Source: a virus. From it: DNA of 52,411 bases. The notes under the pieces were generated by a model, which saw nothing but the letters and a program-made list of their open reading frames with translations, had not been told where the DNA came from and searched no databases. The translations under genes were made by a program, and so were the position numbers. The stretch lies in IMG/VR virus record IMGVR_UViG_3300048030_000409, positions 1 through 52,411 of that record; one strand, 5' to 3'. Numbering within the stretch: the stretch's first letter is position 1; the number at the start of each line of letters is the position of its first letter. Positions 30,217-38,387 of the stretch are shown here, piece after piece.

Positions 30217-33200
30217 GATAAAGAATATAAAACTTTCTGATAAGAATGTAAGAAAATTTCGTGCGAACCGAAAGTGGAAGTATTCTTCGTTGGAATCCAC
30301 AAACGAACTAATTCTTGAACAAGAAGTAGACGGTGGAACAAAAATACCTTTATTTTCGGATATCAACAATAAATTATCACTTGAGCAATCTGAATCGGAC
30401 AGTGCGGTAACAATTAGATTTGCTAAAAAAACCGATGGGACATTTTATCCAAGGGGGCATTCCCATTACGATGAAAACACAGAACCTGTAAACAAGGATG
30501 GTACATATTGTAGAACTATTTATAGTTCAATACGACATCTGTTTTACAACAACTATGGAACTCAAGAAGAAGAGTTTGGTACAATAAACCCACTGATGGT
30601 ATTTGGATCAGAAACCGGTGTTTATGGAACGGAGGAGAATTACCTTGATGCAATTAATTCACGAGAAAACCTAAACCAAGAGATTAGAAAACTCGGAGAC
30701 TCTGCGTGGGTTCTTGATTTTTCAAAAAATAAAATGGGAGATAAAGTTTCTCCTAGTTCGTTTACAATAAAAGATAAAAGTTCAGAACTTGGGTCAGTTA
30801 AGATAATAGATGATGGTGCAACTAATTTAATAATAAGTGATTCTTCATTAAGTTCAAGTGATTCCGTTGGTATATCTTCAAATTCACGTGAAATATCAAG
30901 AGAAGTGGGTGATGGAAATGAGTTCGATTTTAATAATTTAAGTTTTGGTAAGAATGTGTCTGCTTATCAAAAATATTTAATAGTGGGTTGTCCTGTGTCT
31001 GAAGATGCCCCAACTGATATTAAAACTGGAAAAGCAGAAATACTACTACACAGTACATCAGGACTGAACGATGGTGGGTTTAATTTATTAAAGGAATTGT
31101 ATTGTCCATTTACTCAAAATGGAATTTCGCAGGAAATAAGCAGTGACGGAAATGATATATTGACCGATCAACTCGGCAATCTTCTCATTCAGGATAACTA
31201 TACAACAAATGATATGTTTGGTGAGTCTGTTGACATAACACGAACTGAATGCGTTGTGGGTTCACCTCAATCACACATACGAGGAACAAATGAAACACAC
31301 GCACATGGTCATGTCTTTATTTACAATAAAAATAAAGGTGGAATAGACAACTGGGGTCTTATAAATATATTAGAAGGAGAACCTGGTTCTGAATTTGGAT
31401 ATTCGTGCTCTTTGCATCAAGATTATTTGATTGTAGGTTCACCTGCACATGATAATGATAATGGTGTTGTTTATGTTTTTAAAAAGACATCTAGAACCGA
31501 AAATCACCCTTGGATTAGAGTATCAAGTGTTTACGATGAGTATAACTATGATACGGAAAGTGAAACCCACACTGGAACTTATCCAACTGATATAGATGAA
31601 GTAAATAGAATAAATAAGAATGTAACTAGGTGGAAAATAGAAAATGTAATTTCGGAAAGAGATACACCAATTTCTTATGTCGAGAACTCAACAATAGATG
31701 TTGTAACTTTTGATGATAAATATATATCAACAAAAGGTGAATATGAACGAACACCTGATTTTGCAATTGGTGATCCAACGTATGATTTAGTCGGTGTAAT
31801 AGCAATAAAAAATGATGAGTTAAAATCATTTAAAAGATTTGGTGAAGTGGTAAAACTTACACAAACAAATATTTTTATAGGTTCACGGGAACATAAAATG
31901 TGTGCGGTATTTACTTGGTCCATGAATGAAAATAACGAATTTACATACACACATGAACAAACAATAAGCAATTTGGGTATGTTTGAGTATAACTTAGAAC
32001 CAACCGAAGTTTCTTCTTATTTTGATACTACATTTGATGTGGATTATGAAAATGAAATTGTCTCGGTTACTCTTAATAATTTAGTCTTAGATGACTCTGA
32101 TATATCAGATGGATTTATATATAGAGTTAATCAACCATTAAATAAAAATATTGAACGGGTGATTACCCACGGTGGAACATTCGTAGACTCTGTTGAAGTT
32201 TTTGGTGGAAAATTTTATAGTATTCAAATACCCTTTTCTGATTTAGAACCTGGTGTAAATAAAATTTACTTTGGTCTTGAAAAATTTGGTTTATTATATG
32301 GAAACGAATCGGTTATATCTATATCAACAGGAGTTTCCCCATACGGTGTACAAACAAGGGATACACTGGTTAAAACAATATACGAATATAATTTTAATAT
32401 AGATAGTTCTTTTATGTCATGTATGGATGCAAATGAGTCTTTCTGTATTATAGGAGATCCAACAGACCGTCAGTTTAATCAAAGAAACGACTCAACATCA
32501 CTGACCGCAGGATCTGCGTATGTATTTAAGGTAGAAAGTGGACGTCTAATTTTTGTAGATAAGATATATGGAGAGGAAACTGATGAACTTGTATTTTCCA
32601 CTAGATTTGGAAATTCTGTGTCTATACTCGGAAATAACTTTATTGTTGGTTCTCCGTGTAATGAAACGAGTAGCATTGAAATAAATAGTGATTTGCAAAA
32701 CGTAAGTATATCTGATTACACACAGGGTTCTGACGGATCAGAAACAGATTTTTATATTTCTAACAATATACTTAAAACAAATTTTACATATGAATTACTC
32801 GGTGGAACTCCTATTGATTGTAAACTTAGAATTAACATTACAAATTTGAAACCAGAGTTGGACTATTTAAAAGATTTTGAAGTATATGCTAATTTTATAG
32901 ACACCTCGGTAAGTGGATATAATAGTGAGTTTGGATTTATAAATAGTGGAATTTACAGAGATCAAACACAGTTGGTATATGAAAACGATTTGGTTTTTAT
33001 AGATTTTTTTGTAAGCATCGATCAAAATAATATAAGTTCACTTGTAGACTCTACAAGTGATATAAGTGAAATTGATTTTGTTTATTATGGAAAGAGAAAT
33101 TCAGTAGAGGGGTCTGTTTATTATTATTCAATTGACGAAGATAAACCTGTGGTAAGAAACTCCATTAGAAGTTATAAGCAGAGTTATAGTATAAGAAAGC

Positions 33201-34633
33201 AAGCAGGTACTTCTGTTGCACTAAGTTCAGATTTCATGTTTTCTGGATGTCCAGTAGAAGGAAAATTTCCAGTCTCTGGACTTTATACCATGCAAGAAGA
33301 TCAAATTTACTTATTCAGTGATGTTGGAACGGTTGCCACAAGTTTTGGTAACTTTTCCATAAACCAACTTGACTATTTAAACTATAATATTGGTGGAAAG
33401 GTTATTGCATATGAATCAACTGCAATTCGTGATAACAAAAAGACTTATGTGGGAAATGTATTTTATAAGAATGGAATTGCCGTTATATCTAATGTATTTG
33501 AACAATTTGACGAATTATTCTCCGGTACAGGTGAACGTGGATTTGAACTAGAGTTTGAAGGTTCTCATACAATTTATGAAAACGAAATCTTGTGTAGAGT
33601 AGAACCTTATGAATTTAACGTTAGCACAAATCCAACTGCACTAACTTATGAAAAGATAGCATTTGATATAAACGAAGATGCTTTATTCGATATACGAGAT
33701 GTCGCAAATATTTACAAATATATAATGGGATCACTTGTTGATCCAACTCAACGGGATTCAAGTGAAGATGAGTATATAGTAGGACGAGAAACTTTACAAA
33801 CAATAGCAAGACAGTATGAGGTAGATGTATCTGACATTAAAGATTCGTATGGAAATGTAATAACCGACAGAACATTTAAAATAGGAATGCTTGTTCTCAT
33901 TAAAAATAAAATAAGACACATTGTAAAACGAGTTGAATCTATGGTTCACATTGCACTCGTGACAGGGGTTACAACAGATGTTCTAAGAAAAGAAAATAAT
34001 TTAAGAAGTGATCTTAGTTTATATGTGGGTCAGGTTTTAAAAATTCCATCCGGAGGTGATGTCCCGGGTGCAATAAAACTTCAAGAGGGGCAGAATACTA
34101 ATAATCCAAACGATGATATAATTATGACAGAATCTGAAGATGTGTTGTTAATTAATTCATTATTTTCTTCTACTTCTAAGTTTGATATAAAAGAAAGTGA
34201 ATATCAAAAAATAATTAATAATCTTGATCGTTTAAAAGAACTAGGATCAGATGGGTTGGATATTGACGGTGATGGTGTGGTAAGTTCAATTGACGCACAT
34301 TTATTGGCAAGATATTTTGTCGGACGACGTGGAAACGACTTAACAAAAAACTTAATTGATGAAAGTTCGAATGCGAAACGTTCTACTTCTTTTGAAATAA
34401 TAAAATATCTTGATGAAAAAACAGGAAAGAATTATGGAAGAAAAATTAAACAAGATTTTCTTGATTTTCGTGAAAATACTGCAAAAGATAGAAAAGGAAG
34501 TTATTTAGCACCATATGCAACTACAATTGGATTATATCACGGTGCGGAACTTGCAATGGTGGCAAAATTAGGAAGGCCTGTCAAGATAATACCAAACTAT
34601 CCAATTAATTTTTTAATAAAATACGATTCTTAG
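30215..34633 (+). CDS. Giant tail protein with FG-GAP repeats, LysM pair and dockerin-like repeats
   Basis: 1472 residues. At least five FG-GAP-type units (as in integrin-alpha beta-propellers) are visible, e.g. YLIVGCPVSEDAP (~255), MFGESVDITRTECVVGSP (~332), FGYSCSLHQDYLIVGSPAHD (~392), FGNSVSILGNNFIVGSPC (~795) and SVALSSDFMFSGCPVEG (~995). Residues ~1149-1171 (FDINEDALFDIRDVANIYKYIMG) and ~1348-1371 (LDIDGDGVVSSIDAHLLARYFVG) match dockerin type I calcium-loop/helix repeats. Between them lie two LysM-like units (~1185-1282). The final ~45 residues share an anchor motif with the preceding protein. A virion-attached adhesin with calcium-dependent and peptidoglycan/chitin-type binding modules is inferred. 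No ribosome-binding site precedes the ATG. Confidence 0.8.
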   Translation: MIKNIKLSDKNVRKFRANRKWKYSSLESTNELILEQEVDGGTKIPLFSDINNKLSLEQSESDSAVTIRFAKKTDGTFYPRGHSHYDENTEPVNKDGTYCRTIYSSIRHLFYNNYGTQEEEFGTINPLMVFGSETGVYGTEENYLDAINSRENLNQEIRKLGDSAWVLDFSKNKMGDKVSPSSFTIKDKSSELGSVKIIDDGATNLIISDSSLSSSDSVGISSNSREISREVGDGNEFDFNNLSFGKNVSAYQKYLIVGCPVSEDAPTDIKTGKAEILLHSTSGLNDGGFNLLKELYCPFTQNGISQEISSDGNDILTDQLGNLLIQDNYTTNDMFGESVDITRTECVVGSPQSHIRGTNETHAHGHVFIYNKNKGGIDNWGLINILEGEPGSEFGYSCSLHQDYLIVGSPAHDNDNGVVYVFKKTSRTENHPWIRVSSVYDEYNYDTESETHTGTYPTDIDEVNRINKNVTRWKIENVISERDTPISYVENSTIDVVTFDDKYISTKGEYERTPDFAIGDPTYDLVGVIAIKNDELKSFKRFGEVVKLTQTNIFIGSREHKMCAVFTWSMNENNEFTYTHEQTISNLGMFEYNLEPTEVSSYFDTTFDVDYENEIVSVTLNNLVLDDSDISDGFIYRVNQPLNKNIERVITHGGTFVDSVEVFGGKFYSIQIPFSDLEPGVNKIYFGLEKFGLLYGNESVISISTGVSPYGVQTRDTLVKTIYEYNFNIDSSFMSCMDANESFCIIGDPTDRQFNQRNDSTSLTAGSAYVFKVESGRLIFVDKIYGEETDELVFSTRFGNSVSILGNNFIVGSPCNETSSIEINSDLQNVSISDYTQGSDGSETDFYISNNILKTNFTYELLGGTPIDCKLRINITNLKPELDYLKDFEVYANFIDTSVSGYNSEFGFINSGIYRDQTQLVYENDLVFIDFFVSIDQNNISSLVDSTSDISEIDFVYYGKRNSVEGSVYYYSIDEDKPVVRNSIRSYKQSYSIRKQAGTSVALSSDFMFSGCPVEGKFPVSGLYTMQEDQIYLFSDVGTVATSFGNFSINQLDYLNYNIGGKVIAYESTAIRDNKKTYVGNVFYKNGIAVISNVFEQFDELFSGTGERGFELEFEGSHTIYENEILCRVEPYEFNVSTNPTALTYEKIAFDINEDALFDIRDVANIYKYIMGSLVDPTQRDSSEDEYIVGRETLQTIARQYEVDVSDIKDSYGNVITDRTFKIGMLVLIKNKIRHIVKRVESMVHIALVTGVTTDVLRKENNLRSDLSLYVGQVLKIPSGGDVPGAIKLQEGQNTNNPNDDIIMTESEDVLLINSLFSSTSKFDIKESEYQKIINNLDRLKELGSDGLDIDGDGVVSSIDAHLLARYFVGRRGNDLTKNLIDESSNAKRSTSFEIIKYLDEKTGKNYGRKIKQDFLDFRENTAKDRKGSYLAPYATTIGLYHGAELAMVAKLGRPVKIIPNYPINFLIKYDS

Positions 34634-34645
34634 GAATTTTATGTA

Positions 34646-34653
34646 ATATTTAT
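34646..34653 (+). promoter_or_regulatory. ATATTTAT motif before small Gly-rich gene
   Basis: Lies in the 50-base gap, 30 bases before the ATG at 34684, which also has a clear AAGGA ribosome-binding site at 34671-34675. Good spacing for a promoter with a normal leader. Confidence 0.45.
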
Positions 34654-34683
34654 ATTAAACATTAAACTTTAAGGAAACATACT

Positions 34684-35280
34684 ATGGCAACAGTACTACA
34701 ATATAAAGCAACACCGGCAGTAGAATTTAAAAACGGAAAAACTCGTCCCTCGATGGGTTCTGAGTTTGGGGGGGTTGGAACAGGAGGACTTCTTGGACGT
34801 CTTAACACAGCAAGTACACTATATCGTCAGGCCGCACCTACATATGGTAACTTAGCAGGATCTCCTGGTATACCAGAAGATAAATTAAAAGAATATAATC
34901 GTCCTGGTGTAAGTTTCTTTGGACAAGATTCAGCATTGGGTGGATATGGTCGTGGTTCTGGAAATGGCAGAAATGCTTTCACAAAGCAAGCACGTTCGGC
35001 TGCAGCTGCCGATGCAAGTTTAGAGGGTGTAACCGGGAAACCAAACAATCGTGGTTTTATGTGTGGTAAAATAATGAGTTATGGAATAGACAACTCTGAT
35101 TACGGTTCTGGTAATCCAGCAAGTGCGGCCGATGCAAGTTTTTATCGGTTAAACATGGATACACGTAGATACGGAGAAACTATTGCATTTAGTGATTCTC
35201 GTGGTACAGATAACTCACGTGGTAACCGAAACGGACAAACTGGTGATTTTCGTGCAAAAAGTGGTCAAAACGTATATTAA
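34684..35280 (+). CDS. Gly/Ala/Ser-rich virion-type protein
   Basis: 198 residues, rich in Gly, Ser, Ala, Arg and Asn, with an internal ADASLEG / ADASFYR near-repeat (about residues 110 and 150). There is no membrane segment or enzyme motif. It has its own promoter-like motif and a strong ribosome-binding site, suggesting high expression, and it is the last gene of the tail block. A structural role (tail fibre tip, decoration or capsid accessory) is plausible but only inferred from composition and position. Confidence 0.65.
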   Translation: MATVLQYKATPAVEFKNGKTRPSMGSEFGGVGTGGLLGRLNTASTLYRQAAPTYGNLAGSPGIPEDKLKEYNRPGVSFFGQDSALGGYGRGSGNGRNAFTKQARSAAAADASLEGVTGKPNNRGFMCGKIMSYGIDNSDYGSGNPASAADASFYRLNMDTRRYGETIAFSDSRGTDNSRGNRNGQTGDFRAKSGQNVY

Positions 35281-35288
35281 TTAATTAC

Positions 35289-35317
35289 TTGATTTTTTAG
35301 ATTTATTTGCATATAAT
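35289..35317 (+). promoter_or_regulatory. Sigma70-type promoter, leaderless arrangement
   Basis: TTGATT at 35289-35294, a 17-base spacer and consensus TATAAT at 35312-35317. The ATG of the RuvC-like gene is at 35323, five bases beyond the -10 box, so transcription should start at the start codon. No ribosome-binding site fits in between. Confidence 0.72.
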
Positions 35318-35322
35318 TGCAT

Positions 35323-35850
35323 ATGCAAAAAACAAATATATGTTTGGGACTTGATATAAGTTCTACAGTAGTAGGATATTGCTTTTCAAGTTCTAAAACT
35401 AAAATAGTATCTGCTGGTTTTGTTGATATCAAAAAGCAAACTGATGTAACATCGAAAGCACATTATGTGGCTGAGTGTATAGATAAAGTTGATTATTCAC
35501 CTGATATAATAATAGTAGAAGATTCACTAAGTGGATTTGGTGGTGGCAGAACAAGTCAACAAACAATTGTAAAACTCGCAAAATGCAATGCGGTAATAAG
35601 TTATGTAATAGAAGCATTGTATAATATACCAATAGAACACGTCAATGTTTCAACCTTGCGGAAAAGTGTATTCGGTAAAAGTAGAGAAAAGGGATTGGAT
35701 AGTAAAACTTTTGTAAAAAATAATATTGAAAAAATGCTTGATTTGTCCGAGTTTGTTCACTATAATAATAAGAATAATTATGATAAAAAAAACTACGATA
35801 TGCTTGATGCGGTAGTAGCATCTCTTTATCATTGGTATTCTTTAAAATAG
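35323..35850 (+). CDS. RuvC-like Holliday-junction resolvase/nuclease
   Basis: 175 residues with the RNase H-like fold pattern of RuvC. ICLGLDISSTVVGYC near residues 6-20 carries the first catalytic Asp. IIIVEDSLSGFGGGRTSQQT near 62-80 carries the Glu and DNA-binding loop. YDMLDAVVASLYHW near 158-171 supplies the terminal acidic residues. The substrate would be branched DNA made during recombination or replication, cleared before packaging. The length is typical of RuvC (about 170). ATG 35323 is chosen over TTG 35317 because the latter lies in the -10 box. The stop codon overlaps the GTG of the primase gene by one base. A replication/recombination operon starts here. Confidence 0.82.
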   Translation: MQKTNICLGLDISSTVVGYCFSSSKTKIVSAGFVDIKKQTDVTSKAHYVAECIDKVDYSPDIIIVEDSLSGFGGGRTSQQTIVKLAKCNAVISYVIEALYNIPIEHVNVSTLRKSVFGKSREKGLDSKTFVKNNIEKMLDLSEFVHYNNKNNYDKKNYDMLDAVVASLYHWYSLK

Positions 35851-36776
35851 TGGGTATTTCCGAACAAAAACTTCTTAATCTTTTGCAAAAAGTATTAGGA
35901 GCAGGTAAAATCGTCTCTAAAGACGAGGTTATGTTTATATGCCCATTTTCTCATCATAGAAAACCTAAGTTGGCAGTAAATCTCGTTACTCAGAGGTGGC
36001 AAAGTTGGATTGATACCAACGCAAAAGGTCGTAGTATATTTTCATTGTTTAAAAGATTACAAGTTCCAAATAATTATTTTGCTGAGTTGTCAAAAATAGT
36101 AAAGTTACCCAAGAATACCAAACTTGAAAATGCAGAACAACAATTTATTTCATTGCCATATGAATATAAAAAACTAAGTGATTATAGAAATGAATTAGAT
36201 TACTCTAAGGCATTAAATTATTTGAAAAAAAGAAATATACAATCATATGACATGGAACGATATGAAATAGGATATTGTTCGGGTGGGGATTACGGTGGTC
36301 GTATTATAGTTCCGTCATTTGATTGCAACAACAAACTAAATTACTTTCTAGCAAGGGACTATACAGGATCTGCATATCTTAAATACAAAAACCCACCTGT
36401 TAGTAAAGATGTAGTTGTTTTTGAAAATCAAATAAACTACGAAGAACCCATTATTTTTTGCGAAGGAGTTTTTGATGCAATGGCGATAAGAAGAAATGCC
36501 ATTCCCCTGCTTGGTAAAAACATTCCAAATAAGTTAAGATTAAAATTAGTAGAACACGATGTAAAAGAAATTACGATTGTGTTGGATAGTGATGCATACA
36601 AAAATGCAATTAGTATGTCTGAATCTCTTATGAAGGAAAATATAAAAGTTAGATTAGTTAAAATGGAAGATGAGGATGCATCTGATGTAGGATTTCTTCG
36701 GGTGATTACTAAAATAAAAAATACCAAACTACTTGATTTTGGTGAGTTGATGAAACAGAAATTATGCTTGAGTTAA
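35850..36776 (+). CDS. gp61: DNA primase, gp61/DnaG-like, degenerate zinc site
   Basis: 308 residues from GTG 35850 (overlapping the previous TAG); upstream in-frame TTG 35832 would lie inside the previous gene. The N-terminal region keeps the surroundings of the DnaG/gp61 zinc ribbon (FICPFSHHRKPKLAVN, then RWQSWIDTNAKGRSIFSLFKRL), but where relatives as I remember them have CPxC and WxCWxC, only Cys31 remains. The TOPRIM core is intact: IIFCEGVFDAM with the catalytic Glu near residue 204, and IVLDSDAYKNA near 243-253. It synthesises RNA primers for lagging-strand replication with a gp41-type helicase. It overlaps gp47 by 13 bases. The family is secure; template recognition may differ. Confidence 0.85.
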   Translation: MGISEQKLLNLLQKVLGAGKIVSKDEVMFICPFSHHRKPKLAVNLVTQRWQSWIDTNAKGRSIFSLFKRLQVPNNYFAELSKIVKLPKNTKLENAEQQFISLPYEYKKLSDYRNELDYSKALNYLKKRNIQSYDMERYEIGYCSGGDYGGRIIVPSFDCNNKLNYFLARDYTGSAYLKYKNPPVSKDVVVFENQINYEEPIIFCEGVFDAMAIRRNAIPLLGKNIPNKLRLKLVEHDVKEITIVLDSDAYKNAISMSESLMKENIKVRLVKMEDEDASDVGFLRVITKIKNTKLLDFGELMKQKLCLS

Positions 36777-37468
36777 AAACAGATTTAAAAAATATTGAAA
36801 AAGTATACCATCTTGCAGATATACACATTCGAAATGTAAAGAGGCATACAGAATATTCTCAGGTTTTTGAAAACTTCTATAATCAAGTTAAAGAAGATAA
36901 CTACGATAATGCTATTATTTTTATTGGTGGAGATATTGCTCATGCTAAAACAGAAATGAGTCCTGAACTTATTCACCAAATATCATCTTTTTTACGTGAA
37001 TGTTCAAAACTACACCCAACTCTCGTAATTGCAGGAAACCATGATTGTAATTTAAATAATCCTGACCGTCTTGATGTTTTATCTCCAATAATGGATATGA
37101 TGGATGATGAAAATCTTTTTTATTTAAAGAATAGTGGGTTATATAAAATAGGAGATGTTGCAGTTAGTGTTTTTAGTATATTAGACGATCCGAGTAATTA
37201 TGTTCGTGGATTTGACATAAAAGATGAATCAATTAAAACTAAGATAGCAGTTTATCACGGAGCAGTAAAAAGAAGTCGCACAGACGTGGGGTATGTGGTC
37301 ATGGGTGGTGATATTGATTTGGGTATGTTTGACGGATATGACATAGTAATGTTAGGTGATATACACAAATACCAAGTTTTACAGGAATATCAAACTGAAC
37401 ATAAATTTATAGCAGAAAGCAATCAAGATAAATATAAACTTGATGGTTGGAATATAGCAGATGAGTAA
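36764..37468 (+). CDS. gp47: Recombination nuclease gp47 (Mre11/SbcD-like), N-terminal half
   Basis: 234-residue metallophosphatase part of gp47, the exonuclease subunit of the phage Mre11-Rad50-type complex. All catalytic motifs are present: HLADIHIRN (residues 16-24), FIGGDIAHAKTEMSPE (~53), IAGNHDCNL (~90), VYHGAVKRS (~165) and MLGDIHKYQ (~200-208). Homologues continue directly after HKxQ into a capping domain starting (V/A)YxGSxIQQNxGE. Here the protein diverges and stops, and that domain is found about 1 kb downstream at the start of the gp46 gene. The gene is therefore split by the glycosyltransferase gene at 37461-38387, with which it overlaps by 8 bases. The nuclease domain may work as a separate chain. 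Confidence 0.85.
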   Translation: MLELKTDLKNIEKVYHLADIHIRNVKRHTEYSQVFENFYNQVKEDNYDNAIIFIGGDIAHAKTEMSPELIHQISSFLRECSKLHPTLVIAGNHDCNLNNPDRLDVLSPIMDMMDDENLFYLKNSGLYKIGDVAVSVFSILDDPSNYVRGFDIKDESIKTKIAVYHGAVKRSRTDVGYVVMGGDIDLGMFDGYDIVMLGDIHKYQVLQEYQTEHKFIAESNQDKYKLDGWNIADE

Positions 37469-38387
37469 GATACTGATAAAATGTAGAAATATTCACATTG
37501 GTGATATTCTACTTGCAAGTAGTGTTGCTAAAAAAATAAAGCAAAACAAGTTATGTGAAATTCACTTTGATATAAATTATTTACAACCACTTGAGTTATT
37601 AAATTGCAATCCGTATATAGATAAAGTTTTTTTTATGGAAAACGAGGGTGTATACGATAAAGTATATAATTTAATTTCTGGCAACTCCACATTAAATCCA
37701 TACGAATCAATTACTTCACAATTTCAAAAAATATGTGAAATAAAAAATTTTGACGATACCTTTGAAATTTTTACAAATACTATTCTTGACTATGCAATTG
37801 AAAAAAGTATGCAGGAACTAGAAAACATAGGTGACTGGAAGTCTGATATAATAAAAGTCGGATACCAAATGGATTGGCATAAAAAAAGTTTCTTATTTAC
37901 TGAAGAAGAATACAATAACGCAGACGGTGGAGAAACTGGTTCTGGATATGGACAAAAAACAAGAAACACATTTGATATAATTAATTGCATGGAACATCAT
38001 CCGAGGGTAATTCTATTTGCACTTGGTCTCGAAGACACAATTTCTAAACGATATCCAACTATTAATTCTACAAGTAAGTTTTCTTTTACTGCAAGTTTAA
38101 TAAAAAATTGTGATTTTGTAATTGGTTCTGAGGGGTGTCTTACAAATATGGCATCTGCTCTGGGCACCAGAACTGTTATCACAACCGACTATATTCACCA
38201 GATGTTCGGGCCAAAAGGAGTTGTTTGGCAACAAAACGGAGGAGATTTAAACAACCTTGAAAATAGAGTTCCATTTCTAGGACCAAATATGTACTTTCCG
38301 AACCAAGGTCATATGCACCTCAGTCCGTTCTTAAGTGACACAGATGTTGGTGAAAATATTTTGAAAATTGTTACACATGGAAGATAA
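37461..38387 (+). CDS. GT9-like (heptosyltransferase-type) glycosyltransferase inserted in gp47
   Basis: 308 residues with the layout of GT-B family 9 enzymes. The N-terminal KILIKCRNIHIGDILLASSVAKKIK has the glycine/asparagine-type first loop. A first Rossmann half ends near residue 170. The second half has HPRVILFALGLED, then DFVIGSEGCLTNMASALGTRTVI near 215-237, the conserved donor-binding block of heptosyltransferases. The substrate is unknown. The gene is wedged between the two halves of gp47, overlapping both neighbours (8 and 11 bases) in different frames, so it is translated by coupling. Acquisition by insertion into a former gp47-gp46 gene is inferred; no integrase, homing nuclease or intein motif accompanies it. 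Confidence 0.78.
   Translation: MSKILIKCRNIHIGDILLASSVAKKIKQNKLCEIHFDINYLQPLELLNCNPYIDKVFFMENEGVYDKVYNLISGNSTLNPYESITSQFQKICEIKNFDDTFEIFTNTILDYAIEKSMQELENIGDWKSDIIKVGYQMDWHKKSFLFTEEEYNNADGGETGSGYGQKTRNTFDIINCMEHHPRVILFALGLEDTISKRYPTINSTSKFSFTASLIKNCDFVIGSEGCLTNMASALGTRTVITTDYIHQMFGPKGVVWQQNGGDLNNLENRVPFLGPNMYFPNQGHMHLSPFLSDTDVGENILKIVTHGR

Noticed and set aside
37461-38387. Intron, intein or homing-endonuclease insertion in gp47
   Set aside because: The inserted frame encodes a GT9-like enzyme with its own start and stop, overlapping both neighbours. No intein splice motifs (N-terminal Cys/Ser block, C-terminal HN), no LAGLIDADG or GIY-YIG motif, and no obvious group I core were seen.
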